Positions 36,287 to 50,734 of a stretch of 64,000 bases of DNA are shown here, one piece after another. The stretch is from Dysidea avara (Eukaryota; Porifera; Demospongiae; Dictyoceratida; Dysideidae), in the NCBI RefSeq assembly GCF_963678975.1, contig NC_089280.1, positions 16,032,780-16,096,779 on the forward strand, read 5' to 3'. Made by a program: the position numbers and the translations under genes. Under the pieces are notes generated by a model. It made no database searches, was not told the origin of the DNA, and saw only the letters and a list, made by a program, of their open reading frames with translations. Positions within the stretch are counted from its first letter, which is position 1. Each line of letters begins with the position of its first letter.

Positions 36287-38732
36287 AAAAGACAACAGTT
36301 GTAAATGCACTTTACAGTTATAAGCACACTGTGAAGAAAAATGAGTAGTAGAGCAGCCACTACTCTAATAAAGCAGTCACAATCAAATGTCATAAACTAG
36401 TCACAATCAAATGTCATAAACTGAAAGTTTTTGTAAATTATAACAATGCTACCTTATTTTGTTTACCATCAAACACTAACCAATATTATGCTTTGCAAAC
36501 CATGCATTTTAGCTAAATAGCTAGCTATCAAAAATGCTCCCAAATTTAAACCTAGGAAGTCTCTCAGAAGATATCCAACTAGCAGGGGTGTAGCCAGGAT
36601 TTTTTGAAGGGGGGTTCCAGCACCAGCATTGAGTTACCAGAAGCAGGGGTCTGGGGGCACAGCCCCCAGCTGCTGAGAGACTGTCAATATTTTAATGAAT
36701 CAAAACTCAGCAAATTGCTATATTTTATGCAAAAGTACATTAATTATGATGCATATAAGTGCCCCTGGGATGAAGGTAGTACTAGATAAAGCCACCTAGT
36801 GGAAACAGACAGCTTAACACAGAGACACATATAGTAATCTGTAAGTGATAGGTATATCTCACTGTGGTATAGGAGCCATGAATCCACTGATACAAATGGA
36901 ATGACTTACAATCAAAACAATATAACTATACAAATATGCATAGTATGAATTCATTTTGCATAACACAAGTGATAAATTACTAGAGCTCTATATCTTTAAA
37001 CACTGCACACCAAAGCTATAGCAGCATAAGGCATAGATAATATATACCTTACCGGTAAGGTATATATGTGACCGGATTTGACAAAACCAGGCTTCCACAC
37101 ACATCCAATTCTTCGACTTTAATTGCTATAGTAACTTGACAACGCAGTATGCTATTTCCCTACAATTTTCACACAATGCTTTCATTGCTTTATGTAATAA
37201 CAAGTCCAAATTTGAAACTGATAGCTCACTTTCATACTGAATTATGGTCCTTCAAAGTCATAAATTTGGATGTGTGTGGAAGCCTGGTTTTGTCAAATCC
37301 GGTCACATATTATCTATGCATAAGGTCATGCTAAGTTTTGCATTTAATGTTAGAATGTCTGAAAAACTTCATATGGACATGGATATATTTACATGCATGT
37401 TCTATTAGAGTATACCTGACTGCTCTATTAGAGTATATCGATCCCTTATAACAAGTTTTGAACAGGGCTCATGTTACCTCTGTGAATCCTTCCCTGAGAG
37501 ATGAATGCAAGCTTTATCAATTGTTGTGCTGCGCCCTTACACTATATTACTCACTCATTTTGTCCTGCCACACTAAATGGTGTGCCGCTAAGATCCTGCT
37601 TGCAGAAGTCTAAATTTTACAGGGGGGTTCCTGAACCCCCCGGATGCATGCATAAAATCACTAACATGCATAAAATCTACTCATGCATAAGATCTACTAA
37701 TGCATAAAATCACTAACAGATGATTTCAAGAGTCACTGCCAGCAACTCCACAAGATCAGGAGCATAATTTTATCGACAAGTGAATTCGCTTAAGGACATG
37801 CATCTGACATCATGATCAGTACAGCCCAGAGTAATTTTTATTTGAACAGAATTGTGAAGACTAACAGCTATTTACCAGTCCTAATTATACTCCATACCAA
37901 CACGATTAAATACAGGATAATCAATGACTTATTTGAATACCCGTGCAGGCCCAAATAACCTATACTCTATTTCCCACATTCTTTGCCACTGGTAAAATTA
38001 TATTGGATTCTCCGAATCAACTCTAGACACTGTCACACTGCAATTACTCATGGATGCTAGCACTAGATACAGAAATGCATATATGCTTTTAGCACACATA
38101 TAGGCAGTGGAAACAGGAGAGCGGAGGTGGGCATATGTAGCCCTCTCACTTTCAGTGCATGGACAATGCTTGCAAGAAAAGATCGAGACATATTCTAATA
38201 GAGCAATCAGCCTCTCTCACTTTTACATTAACTGTCAGTAGCTGCTTAATTCATTTGTAATAACATAGTGAAATCATCTAAAATACTCTCTCAGAGCTTC
38301 ATGTAATAAAATTTTCTATGGACAACCCATAAATGACATCCATATCTTTTAAGCTTCCGGCAAATTCATACTACATGTATGATTCGTTGTCAAAGTTGGT
38401 TCCTCACTCTTTGGCCTGCTCTACCACACGGCTGCTCCAGCATGCACACAAAAATTAATATATTGTTGTAAAATAAACATGTGCACAAAACAGTAGTACA
38501 GATTAATACACTGTGTTAACAACTACGTAGCTAGGAATTGGATATTCACAGATTTTATCATCATAAAGATCAAATGGTTGAGCTATTAAGTTGAGTTATG
38601 AAGAGCACAAATAAATGAAAAATATTACAAATACACAATAGTGTATATATTTGTACATATGCACAGTACAGCCACAGGTACCTACATATAGTCATTTAAC
38701 ATTATTTTGCATATATATGTAGTATGTTTTTG
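36287..38732. other. Repeat-rich interval without a gene
   Basis: It contains dyad motif copies (36359, 37397-37443, 38181), the MITE at 37067-37307, a perfect palindrome at 37041-37066 and a short tandem array at about 37645-37710 (unit ATGCATAAAATCACTAAC and variants). No homology-supported coding frame. Confidence 0.5.
37067..37307. mobile_element. MITE, TGTGACCGGATTTG family, copy 2
   Basis: The inverted ends start TGTGACCGGATTTGACAAAA and continue CCAGGCTTCCACACACATCC, matched by the inverted right end for about 42 bp. Its outer 14 bp equal those of 17471-17687. Confidence 0.9.
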
Positions 38733-41700
38733 TTATTCATCATACCCAATTAAAGAGTCCCTAAATTCCTTGTAGTTGTAAGTAACATCAGTAATCCTGC
38801 TCCTAAAATCATCCATTGTAATGCTATTTGAATTGTTACATTTTTTCATGTGTTTCATTTTGTGAACGATTGATTGCAATCTATTGACATAATTATCAAC
38901 AACGCCCTTCCACTTGAACATTACACAGTGATATGATATTGCCATTATCAGGTATATGAGACCAATAACTGCTGTTATTTGTGCTATTGTAAGGCGTACT
39001 GATTCATCTTTGTATAAAGGAGCCACATGTACTATTAGCAAGTTTAACAACAAAAGTGACTCTTGGATGTTGTTGAATTTATCTTTAAATGGTCTCTTGT
39101 GTAGATAATAGCACACACAGCAATATGACAATAGCCAACAGGTTGGAATCTTTAAGAAGACCTGATAAAGCAAGGACAATTTCCCTAACTAAAAGCTGAA
39201 GACCAGTCCAATAGTACACTTTGTCTTTGTGAGAGCTAAAATATGTACCAAGCAATGGCTTGAACATAGTCACTAACTTAAAATATGACAATTTCCTAGT
39301 ACACAGCAGCACAAAATTAAATGGCATCAAAATGAAGAAAATAACTAAACAAATAACAAAAATTAGTGTAAATTTTAATCCAAGTAGTGGAGCAACAGTG
39401 TCTATGGACCACACATATTCTGTGGTATTGTAAGAGAGGTGAATAATTTTAGCATAAGAAAACAAGACCTTACATACTGTTTGTAGTACTTTAGTGTAAG
39501 ATAATAGAAACAGTGTGGCCAATACTGGTAGTGCTCGTTGTGCAGTTAATCTCTGTACTCTAATGGAATAGCAACTGGTGATAATAAGCAAAAGAGCAAT
39601 TGTTAGCATATAAGAAGGAAACACCAATTGCAGCCATGCTTTAGCATAATCATCCATTCCATTGTAGAAACATGTTGTGATACCCAAATCAAGGTTGAAT
39701 AATGAAAGTAGTGAGCAAGCTACCTGTGGTTTACAACTTGGAAACAGTGTAAAGATGTTAATGTTGAGGATGTTTACATAGAAAATGAATGTGTTGATTG
39801 TTCCATTAATAACACTGAGGTTGAAAATGAAAAGTATTAGTACCAAACCAATACCAGCTATTCCCAAACGTATAATGTTTAATAAATAAACATTAGAACA
39901 TTTCATGGCACCATGATGAACCAAATACTGTACTGAGGCCATATTGACATTGTCCACACAACACACCAGACCTGTTAAACTGACACCGTGAGTCAGGAAT
40001 GGACAGGTTGAGATAAGACAAGTGTGGCAAACAGTATGAACCATAAGGGGACACATCATAGGAGAATGGGCCTTTGGGAGCAACATCAGTGATCCCCAGC
40101 TATGGGCTGGACGTTGTATAGTTCCATCATCTAGGTTACAAGAAGTAATTAATAGCAAACTAGATGATAAAATCGGATCACAATCACATGCCTGTTTACT
40201 CTTTTGTAAAGTAAATCCAATTGGGCAATTCAGTTGCACATAAAACATTTCTGGCATACCATGTAAACCAAGAAAATGTTTGCAGGTTTTAGTAGATTCA
40301 TTACGTGGCCACAGAGTGTATTTGTACTCATTGCAATCTAGGTTATGATATATTTGTGATAGCTGTGACACATCTACAACATCACAAGCATTGTCATCTA
40401 AAGAGTTTTCAACCACAAGAGTGGTATCATAAAGATACTTTTGCTTCAGCCATTGTTTTGACACCATTAATTTAATCAATAAAGTCTTTCCTGGGCTAAT
40501 CTCACCCAATAATGGAGAATAGCAATTACTTTTAACTGCATTATTAGATTTAAAGGAATAGGTCTGGTGGAAATTTTTTCAACCACTAAGTTTTTTATGT
40601 CAATTGTTTTGTTGTAAACATACTTAGCTGTATATTTACGAACTACAGAGCCAGCAAGCCAAGAACAGTTACCAAACGACTTGTCTTCTCCTGGCAAGTC
40701 TTCAGATGTCATGTGTACATTCTCATATGCTACAATCATTCTTGTAAAATCTGTTTTATAAAACTTACCAACAAATTGTATGGGACAGATAAGATTTGAA
40801 CTAGTAGCTACTATAAGTGCGATCTTGTATTGCAACCTTGACATGTTAACAAATGTGTTCTCCGATAATGCAAAGTAGGACATAGCTTTGCTCCCAAAAT
40901 GAATCTAGCTGTATTTCTTAATAATTTGATGCTACCATTACAAATTAATGTAGTCATGTGCAACTTGATGATATTCTCATAATAATGGTTGAATACAATC
41001 TGCACTGATCCAGATAGTTCAATTACTCCATTTGTAATTGAAATCAAATCATTTCCACCATAATAATGTATATTAGATATTATTTTTGCATGCATAATGA
41101 CTATATAACTTGTTAACTACCATATGATTTCCTGATTCCTGTTGACATTTATGAAATGAACATTCCTGTTATAACAAAATTCACTGTTATTTACCATGAC
41201 ATATCCAGTAATAGTTCGCGTGCTGGCAGGTAATATAGAAATCATTGATAATATATCAGAATTATTTCTGAACGAACAGTTTTGGAATGTAATAAAATTG
41301 TACTGCTGCTTATCATATAGCCTTACATGAAAATCCAATTGCTCAGTGTAGCCGCAAGTAGAGAACATGATATAAATCATTGCATAATTAGTGTTCCCAA
41401 TATTTTGCATTATTGTAACATTACTAATGTGCAAGATATTTTTTGTGCCTCTTCCGCAAGTGTAGCTTTTGTAATTCAATACAGCTGAGTTAGTTAGATT
41501 ACAGAACACAGCATTTTGAATGACAATGAAAACAGTATAATTTCTTTGTTTTAATTGTATTTTCATTGCATACATATAGATATTAATGCATGATTTTCTT
41601 GCTGCAATTGAAAAAATAAAATTTGTTAAGTTAAATGTGCAATTTGTTGTCTCTTTTAACATGTTGTTGTAGGAGACCTTAATTCCATACAATTGTGGAT

Positions 41701-42303
41701 CTTTTGGGTCAATGCAAACTTTAGGTGACCATTGGATTGCTATAGTTATGTTATTCATTGCTGAAAGCCTCTGGCATTCACAACAACAATACCATTAACT
41801 TTTGCATTAATCATCAGTTTTATATTTTCGAAAACTACTGATACACAATGAAAAAGAATAATTGATCCATTGTAGTTGTTATACTGCCATTCCTCACCCT
41901 TGAATTTTGAATGAGTTTTAAATGCATGATATTTTTGGTCCTTTTCAGACATAAAACTTAGGTTTTCAAATTTGACATTAGAACTATTACAAACTTTCAC
42001 ACTTGCAAAAGCTACAAAAGTAATGCCACAGGTGTTCATTCCTTGACCGGTAAAAGCAATGTTGGTTATATTATTTAGGAACACATCAGAATAGAGATAA
42101 TATTGACCAGATTTGAACCATATTTGTGTGTAGGAAGTGAAATATTTATCAAAGTTGTTGATGTAGTATTGGATAGTGTGAGTATTCTTGCTGTTATCCT
42201 CATCATAATCTGGTTTTACAAAATATCTTTTACATGTTGTAGACTCTACACCGCTGCATGTTATCAATGCTAACAATGGCATCAGCATACACCAAAATGA
42301 CAT
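38733..42303 (-). pseudogene. Beta-helix plus multi-pass membrane receptor-like pseudogene
   Basis: The gene starts with a signal peptide (MSFWCMLMPLLALITCSG). An extracellular part follows whose short Asn-rich beta-strand repeats resemble right-handed beta-helix/POMP-like proteins (NITNIAFTGQGMNTCGITF, NVKFENLSFMSE), then a Cys-rich piece (CPIGFTLQKSKQACDCDP). The C-terminal half has about eight hydrophobic helices (LNIIRLGIAGIGLVLILFIF, WLQLVFPSYMLTIALLLII and others). This architecture is a large uncharacterised family in sponges; the ligand and signalling route are unknown. The frame is broken near 41758, at an in-frame TAG (41117-41119), near 40884, near 40555 and near 39110. The remainder reads well, so decay seems recent. 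Sequencing errors are possible, but nearby genes are clean. Confidence 0.8.
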
Positions 42304-44497
<2,194 letters not shown>

Positions 44498-44865
44498 TAA
44501 CTAACTAACAAACTAACTAGTAAATGTTTCAGCATAGATCTAGATGTACATAATCAACAATAGACCAATTCCTTAAAAAATACAATTAGTGTTAATTGTG
44601 TATGATGTACAACAACTTGGTTCTGTGGATGCCCATAAAAATGTATTGAAGCCATTGGGAAAATGATGATAATCAATAGTATGATCTCTGTTACTTACAA
44701 AGTACATGGTATGTTCCAATTCTCTGTACATTTAATGAAACTATGTACAGGCTCTGCCTTTACCAGGTACTTTAATCATAATAAAATAATGTCCGTTTGG
44801 TTCCACTTGGTGTACTTGGAGATAATAAGTCACTCTCTACGGTTCCTATGGATACAAATACATGA

Positions 44866-45030
44866 AAATAGTAAGAAGAAAATATCCTGACCGCCTGGCA
44901 GACTCCTGTAAGCATTCGAGCGTTAATCGGATGGCTGCAGGTTCAAGGCTGCCCAGGTCCAGTCATGGATTTTTTCTTCTTTCTCCTACTTTTCAAACAT
45001 ACTTAGTGCAGTTAATATAAACATCTTAGG
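44866..45030 (+). mobile_element. tRNA-derived SINE, second copy
   Basis: Box B GGTTCAAGGCTGCC, preceded by CCTGACCGCCTGGCAGACTC and GCGTTAATCGGATGGCTGCA as in the 16517 copy. Flanking it, the block TTTACCAGGTACTTTAATCA occurs twice (about 44758 and 45054), a direct repeat that brackets the SINE but is longer than a typical target duplication. Confidence 0.75.
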
Positions 45031-45574
45031 CCTTCTGGTATACAGGCTCAGCCTTTACCAGGTACTTTAATCATAATGTACATTAATTTCTCTTTGCTTT
45101 GTGGTTGTCTGCTGTGAATAGGGTAAAGGATGAGCAAGTTATAGGCCTTCAAAGTTTAAGTTATGCTGGACAATGCTTTCCATGGCTGATAATTGTGAGT
45201 TTGTACTTGAAAACCGCTTAGAATTGATTGGCAAAGCTTTGTGTCAAAGATAAAGGCTACAGTCAACCTGATGGGCTAACAAACATGTTTAGTAAGTCCA
45301 GTATTATGCAATAACAAATACCAGAATACACACATCAAATGAACTGCATGGTCTGTTGGTTCAAATGAACATTCCGGCTCAACTGAACTGTAGCTATATC
45401 AACCATTTGTCTACCAAATATATGTTATCAATGTAAAGTATGTATACTCTAATGACTATACAGAAACTTGCTATGTACACACTGCAAATGCATGCACTAT
45501 GTATGTGATCTTACAACAGCTAAAGTTCATATAGCTACATATAATTATGTTGAATGTACATAATAATTATGTTT

Positions 45575-46572
45575 TTACTGGATGTACAACTCTAACTGAT
45601 CAATCAAGATACCTGATGAACCAAAGTTCCAGCCAGTACAAATTCTGGCTTGTATATAATCTGAAGTAACACCACTTAACTGACGAAAGAACCAGGGTTG
45701 AAGGGGATTGTTACAGCAGTCACTAGTGAAGCAACCAGATCTATCCCACAATGGGTCATTCAAGTAGTAGGCAGTGTAATCGATTACATCAGCAGCTCCT
45801 GATTCACAGTAGAAGTTTGTGTCCACAAAGGTGGGAGAGGTTGGTCCACTACCAACAGCACATGGACAGTTGAAGGAAGATTGTGTATGGTTGTCAAAAT
45901 AGCCAGCAACATAAGACCAAACATGTTCATAGCTGGAACTACGAGTGATCAGTAGCCCATCTGCATAGTAGCTAGTTCTTGAATGACCCCCATGGTTACC
46001 ATAATAGAAGGCAACTGTAGCTCCCTTTTGATATCCTCTTGCTCTTCCACACACCCTTTGATAACTTGTTCCATTAGTATAAAAATAGGCAGAGACACAG
46101 TGAGTACTGTCAGGTTGACGACAGAAATTAACACCAGATTGAATGCCAGTTTGCCACCCACTGGGACAACCATGTCCTGCATTGGTATCAATGTTTGCTA
46201 TCCTAGTCCATCCTCCTCCAATACCAGCACAAGTGGAGATATAGCCATTTGCAACTGCTGTCATATTACAATAGATCCATTGATTGTTATTCATGCGATA
46301 ATACCCAGGTTTGTCACCAGTTTCAGGATGCTTGTTATAGATATTCAAACAAGATGACCCAGTGTAATTCATTGCACAATACATTCTGCATGGCCCATTA
46401 GTGGTCCAGTAAAATCCTGGCCTATCATGATTAGCTGGACTTTATTGTAAATGTCCTCACAAGACTCACCAGGAAAGAATTGAGAATTAAACTGATGTGT
46501 ACCACACTGTTCTGTACTCTGAGCTATTGCCAGTTTCACTGTAAGGATCACTACACAATATACCACTAGCAT
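45575..46572 (-). pseudogene. Cysteine-rich secreted GGWTRIA-family gene with one frame break
   Basis: A clean signal peptide (MLVVYCVVILTVKLAIAQS) precedes a domain with about 16 cysteines: ESCEDIYNK, a second SCLNIYNKHPETGDKPGYY unit, NNNQWIYCNMT, GGGWTRIANI, GCPSGWQ, YQRVCGRARGYQ, CPCAVG, YCESGA, DPLWDRSGCFTSDCC, PWFFRQL and a C-terminal LELYIQ. The family is widespread in cnidarians and sponges, has fibrinogen/collagen-C-like features (GGWT), and is uncharacterised; a secreted lectin- or matrix-like role is inferred. Single exon, about 332 residues expected. At about 46440 one base is missing against the 18.8 kb relative (AATCCA there, GTCCA with its neighbour here), shifting the frame after 44 codons. 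Either a recent null or an assembly error. Confidence 0.8.
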
Positions 46573-48504
46573 TTTGTCAACTTCACTGCAGTTAAAAGTG
46601 TATGCAAAGACTAGCTACTTCTAGCTAACTACTTTGTCAACTTCACAACACAACACTGCTTGCTCTAAATACGATATATGGTACTTATATAGTGGCAATG
46701 AAAATGTAAGAAACTTGAGTTATGTATACATACAATATCTCCCACTGGTGGTAGGAATTCAAACATGTACAATTAGGTTCACCCATCATTTGCATTAGCC
46801 AGTCAACCAGAATAATAAACAAGCATATATGTCTGGATTCTTGATGATTATAGCACATAGTACCTATACAATAAACATATGGCATTTACTGCATACTCAG
46901 ATATGGATGATTTAATTTCCTAAATCCTAAATTGGTTCCTTGTCTGTTCGCAAGCATCTCATCTATCTGTCTGTACCAAGTTATCGCAGTAAGTAAATTA
47001 GATGTCTTGAGAAATAGCTACATAGGGCTCAGCAACTGACCAATCAAATGATTTATTAGTTCTATTAATTTGTTACGCATGTACAGAGTGAAACTCAATT
47101 TGAGTATCATTGTAGGAATTACTTATTAGATTGTTGAGTCCCTCTGTGAATAATTATAAGTAAGGTCTTGGCTTGTGAAAGGAAGGAACAGGAATCACAT
47201 TCAGTCTACACATTATAATGTAGTTGTTGAAAAACTTCTTAGTGGTATTTTCTTAAATGTACAGTGGATGGAAGCAGTGGTAAACACTGTACACACATAC
47301 CAAATTATTCATTATACATCATAACTAGTTCAAATTTTTAGTGGTGATCAAATCTTATCTATCTATTCCCATCTCTATACTGTTACAAACACCATTCCAC
47401 TCTCATTGGCAAAGTTCTGGCTATGCAATATCATGATAGGGTAGCATACCGAGTTGGCATGCAATGTATGAAATACATATGTGACATGTAGGCAGAGAGC
47501 AGGTGGGTGTTTTGGTGCATGTCAGTTAGTACAAATGATAAGCCTATAATAGCTAAATTGTGCATTGGCACAGATGTGATCACAACAATGTGCAATTATT
47601 GTTATGTATATGATCAAGCACAAAGCATGCACATATACCAACTGAACCATTAATTTGTCAGTGTGGGAGACTAACCATTGGATATTACCATGAAGAGTTT
47701 ATAACATCTGTTAACATGAATCATCACATGTTGATCACGTTGATGTGGATATGCATTGATTGCATTCTTGACACATGATAAATTGTGCAGCCAGTTAAAT
47801 GTGTTCATGCATAATCAATGGCGTTTGTTATGTTACTTGCATGTGCTGATGTCATTCAAAGGCTGGTGATTTATATTTGACAATAAGTATTAGAAGAATG
47901 ACTCATGATCAATGAACCATTGCAACCAAGGCTAGCATAAAGATGATACCCATAGCCAAGTGGTTATCTCAATTCTCAAGTAAATTAAAGTTAGAAACTT
48001 TTAAAAGTAAACAACTAAAGTGGAGGTGTCATAATGATGCAACAATATAGTGGAGTTGCGATTTCAATTATGACAATGTAATACTAACTCAGGCTTACAC
48101 TTTTGAGTTGGTGACACGACCATCTGTTGTGTAGCTGCATGAAAATCTGATTCACTAACTCAAGTAAAGTAACTTCACACTTTAAAGTAAGCACCAGTGA
48201 ATACCTTCCATCTGACAGTAGCTATGCTATTTAAAGTTTCAAAATATTCTACAAGACAAAACAGTGATGGTTAAGAAAATTCCACAGCAAAATTGTCCAA
48301 AGCCTGACTGCGGTGTAGTCAAGTTGTGTAACACATACTATATTCATGAATGAGCCTTAAATTTCAACTGCAACAAACTTTCAAATTTCGTAAAAATGCA
48401 ATGCTACGGCTGGGCTATGCACATACACAGTTATATTATACGCAGTCATGTCACGGACTTATAGTTAGCAGCACATACAGCATGTGTGAAATTTGGAATG
48501 TGGG
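46573..48504. other. No gene recognised
   Basis: AT-rich spacer between two minus-strand genes. It includes the probable promoter of the secreted gene and the 3' flank of the ubiquitin-like gene. No repeats with readable ends. Confidence 0.4.
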
Positions 48505-48999
48505 CTAATATAACACAGCAGACATATGGCTTTGTCCTCCTGGAATTCGAACAACTAAATGAATAGTAGCATTTCCTTGAATTCCGTATTCAGAAACTGT
48601 CTTTTTATTGTCTTCCAATTGTATTGTATTATAAATCAATCGTTGGTGATCAACCGGAACGGTTAACTTGTCAAAAATTCTCTTTTTCAGCACTAATATG
48701 GTTTCTCCAGGATCTATTTGGACCGTAATGGTTCTGCCAGTCAAAGATTTTACAGAAACACTAATCGGCCCAGCTCCGAGTAGTCGCGCAACCACGTGTA
48801 GGGTGGATTCGTTTTGAATGCAATAGTCACTTGGAGTCAAACTATCCTCAAGTTGCTTTCCGGCATATATCAGTCGCGCGTCATCTTTTAGCGCTGGATC
48901 GTCTAAAAAAAGTCTCAACTTGACTGTCTCGAAGTATTCGGTAGGTTCTACTTCCAAACTAACGGTCTTTCCATTGAGAGTTTTCACAAATATACGCAT
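48505..48999 (-). CDS. Tandem ubiquitin-like protein (two Ub folds), intronless
   Basis: 164 residues, no lesion. Domain 1 (residues 1-77) aligns without gaps to ubiquitin: [40 protein letters not shown]. It retains the hydrophobic patch L8, I44, V70 and lysines 6, 11, 27 and 48, but K29, K33 and K63 are R, D and N, and its end is LLGAG, so the Gly-Gly needed for cleavage or conjugation is altered. Domain 2 (about 79-155: [32 protein letters not shown]) keeps the I44 equivalent, lacks K48, and ends IPGG followed by QSHMSAVLY. If a hydrolase trims the tail, an ISG15- or FAT10-like modifier would result; otherwise it is a fixed two-domain adaptor. The pattern suggests it is not a polyubiquitin precursor. 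A related locus lies at 61504-62005. Confidence 0.9.
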   Translation of the reverse strand: MRIFVKTLNGKTVSLEVEPTEYFETVKLRLFLDDPALKDDARLIYAGKQLEDSLTPSDYCIQNESTLHVVARLLGAGPISVSVKSLTGRTITVQIDPGETILVLKKRIFDKLTVPVDHQRLIYNTIQLEDNKKTVSEYGIQGNATIHLVVRIPGGQSHMSAVLY

Positions 49000-50734
49000 A
49001 ATGAATGTCGAACTTTCTCGGAACTTCCCCTGAAACTGAAATCACGTGAAAAGTTTAGGGCGGGGCTTTGTCAATCTAGTTGAAAGTGCACGAGAGAGTG
49101 CATCAAATCATTAACTTCAGTTAAAAGGTATTCCAAGCTATAACACTGTTCGTTAGACTACATTTCATTGTGCATAATGTGGATTGTCAGAACACCAAAG
49201 CACAATATGCAATTTTGATTAACTGTGCGTTATTTAGAATTAGGAATTCCAAATAAAGCCTACTTAAAGGAGCAATGCTAGTGGTGTTTAGTTGAGCTGT
49301 TGTTAGCAGCGTTTCATTTCAGAGCATAAGGTATAGTAAGGTCCTGAGATCGGTATTGTTCTTTTGTGTATGCACATTAAATATGTATATGTCGAAGTGT
49401 AGCATATATGTATATACTGGCCAGTGTTATTCAGGTACTGGGGTTGGATCTAGGGCTGTTAAGGAGAAAATTCCCCCCTCCCCCTAAAAATTGTGTAAAC
49501 TACACTGTGTACTTGGTTGTTTCAGCACACGTAGCCACTGGCACTGGATGCCAGTGGACCTTCAGCATACACTAGATTTTAAGGACCAATGTTTATACTG
49601 TACGTATCTTGTTGTATGTATGCTGTAAAGCAAATAATTAATAAATAAAACATACCAAACGCAATCTCCAGGGTTTAAAATGTATGGCTAAGTGTCCTCT
49701 CAAAAAAGTCTGGTCCAGAATCAATTTTCGTGTTTAATCAACCTTTGTCATAAAATGTATACTTCCTTTTAAATTTCAAGCCACGTATACACTGAAAATG
49801 CCATGAACGATTGCTGGTAGCAGTGATGAGAGACACAGAGGCTGTTTTTCTATGATTGTAAAGGGCACACATCAAAACTCATGTCAAATTAACCCATACG
49901 TTACAATTTTCCATTAAATATTATGTGTAAAATCAATGTACAGCAGCCTATGGAGGTAAGTTAGTTTTAAGTTACATTATTCATCGTAACTCTGGTTCTG
50001 AAGGCAGTATCAAAATTGTTCGGCCGCTATTATACACGCATAACACTCCTCTATCCAATGGTAACAAATTTATTCGAAGCCAAAGTGTTTACAGGTTGCA
50101 AATTTACAACAAACGATGGTAAGTAGCAACTTACGCAATACAAAATCGATTGGAGAGCAAATCATGAATTTCGTGTTCTAATTAAATAGTGGTATCACAC
50201 CATTACCATGGTGATTAAGAATTTTGTTCAGCCGGAATCGGATAGAGCAATCCATAAGGAGTTGAATGATATCAAGTTTTATGGTATTTGAGTGTGAAAG
50301 CAAGTTGAAAACAAGTTGGCACATTGATTCTGGACCAGACCCCTTTTCAAGAGGGCATAGAACTTTATATATTTGTCTTTTTTAACTATCATTTTATGTA
50401 GTATTTTGATTCTAAGTGATGTTACAAGGGTTTCTTGATTTTCATAGTGTTTTGTAAAACCGAAACTAGTTTCATATGCTTAAGAAATTTTCAATATACA
50501 AACTATTTTCTGGAAGTAGATAGCCTGGGCTATAATTCCTGTCAAAAGATTTTAGCATTATCAGTGTGATGATTTAAACTTAGATTATGGCTTTTGCAAT
50601 GAAATTTACTAAATACGATTACATATAAAAATGTGTATTGGAACACTACTAGCATAGATAAGTGGTACTGAGCAGTAAATTAATGTAGTATGACATGTAT
50701 AAAAGTAAAATGAATATTGTAGCTCACTTCTACA
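49000..50734. other. No gene recognised
   Basis: The first 100 bp should be the promoter of the ubiquitin-like gene; there is no obvious TATA box in a convincing position. At about 49440-49480 there is an element end (GGGGTTGGATCTAGGGC). At about 49530-49660 lies a fragment reminiscent of the SINE tail (GGACCTTCAGCATAC, GCTGTAAAGC). From about 49700 to 50345, inverted similarity (TCTGGTCCAGAATCA near 49708 and GATTCTGGACCAGA near 50326) marks another inverted-repeat element of about 640 bp. Confidence 0.5.

Noticed and set aside
37645-37710. Short direct repeats that might suggest a CRISPR array
   Set aside because: The units are adjacent with no unique spacers, and the genome is eukaryotic. 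It is a small tandem repeat, as are 1333-1405 and 34605-34650.
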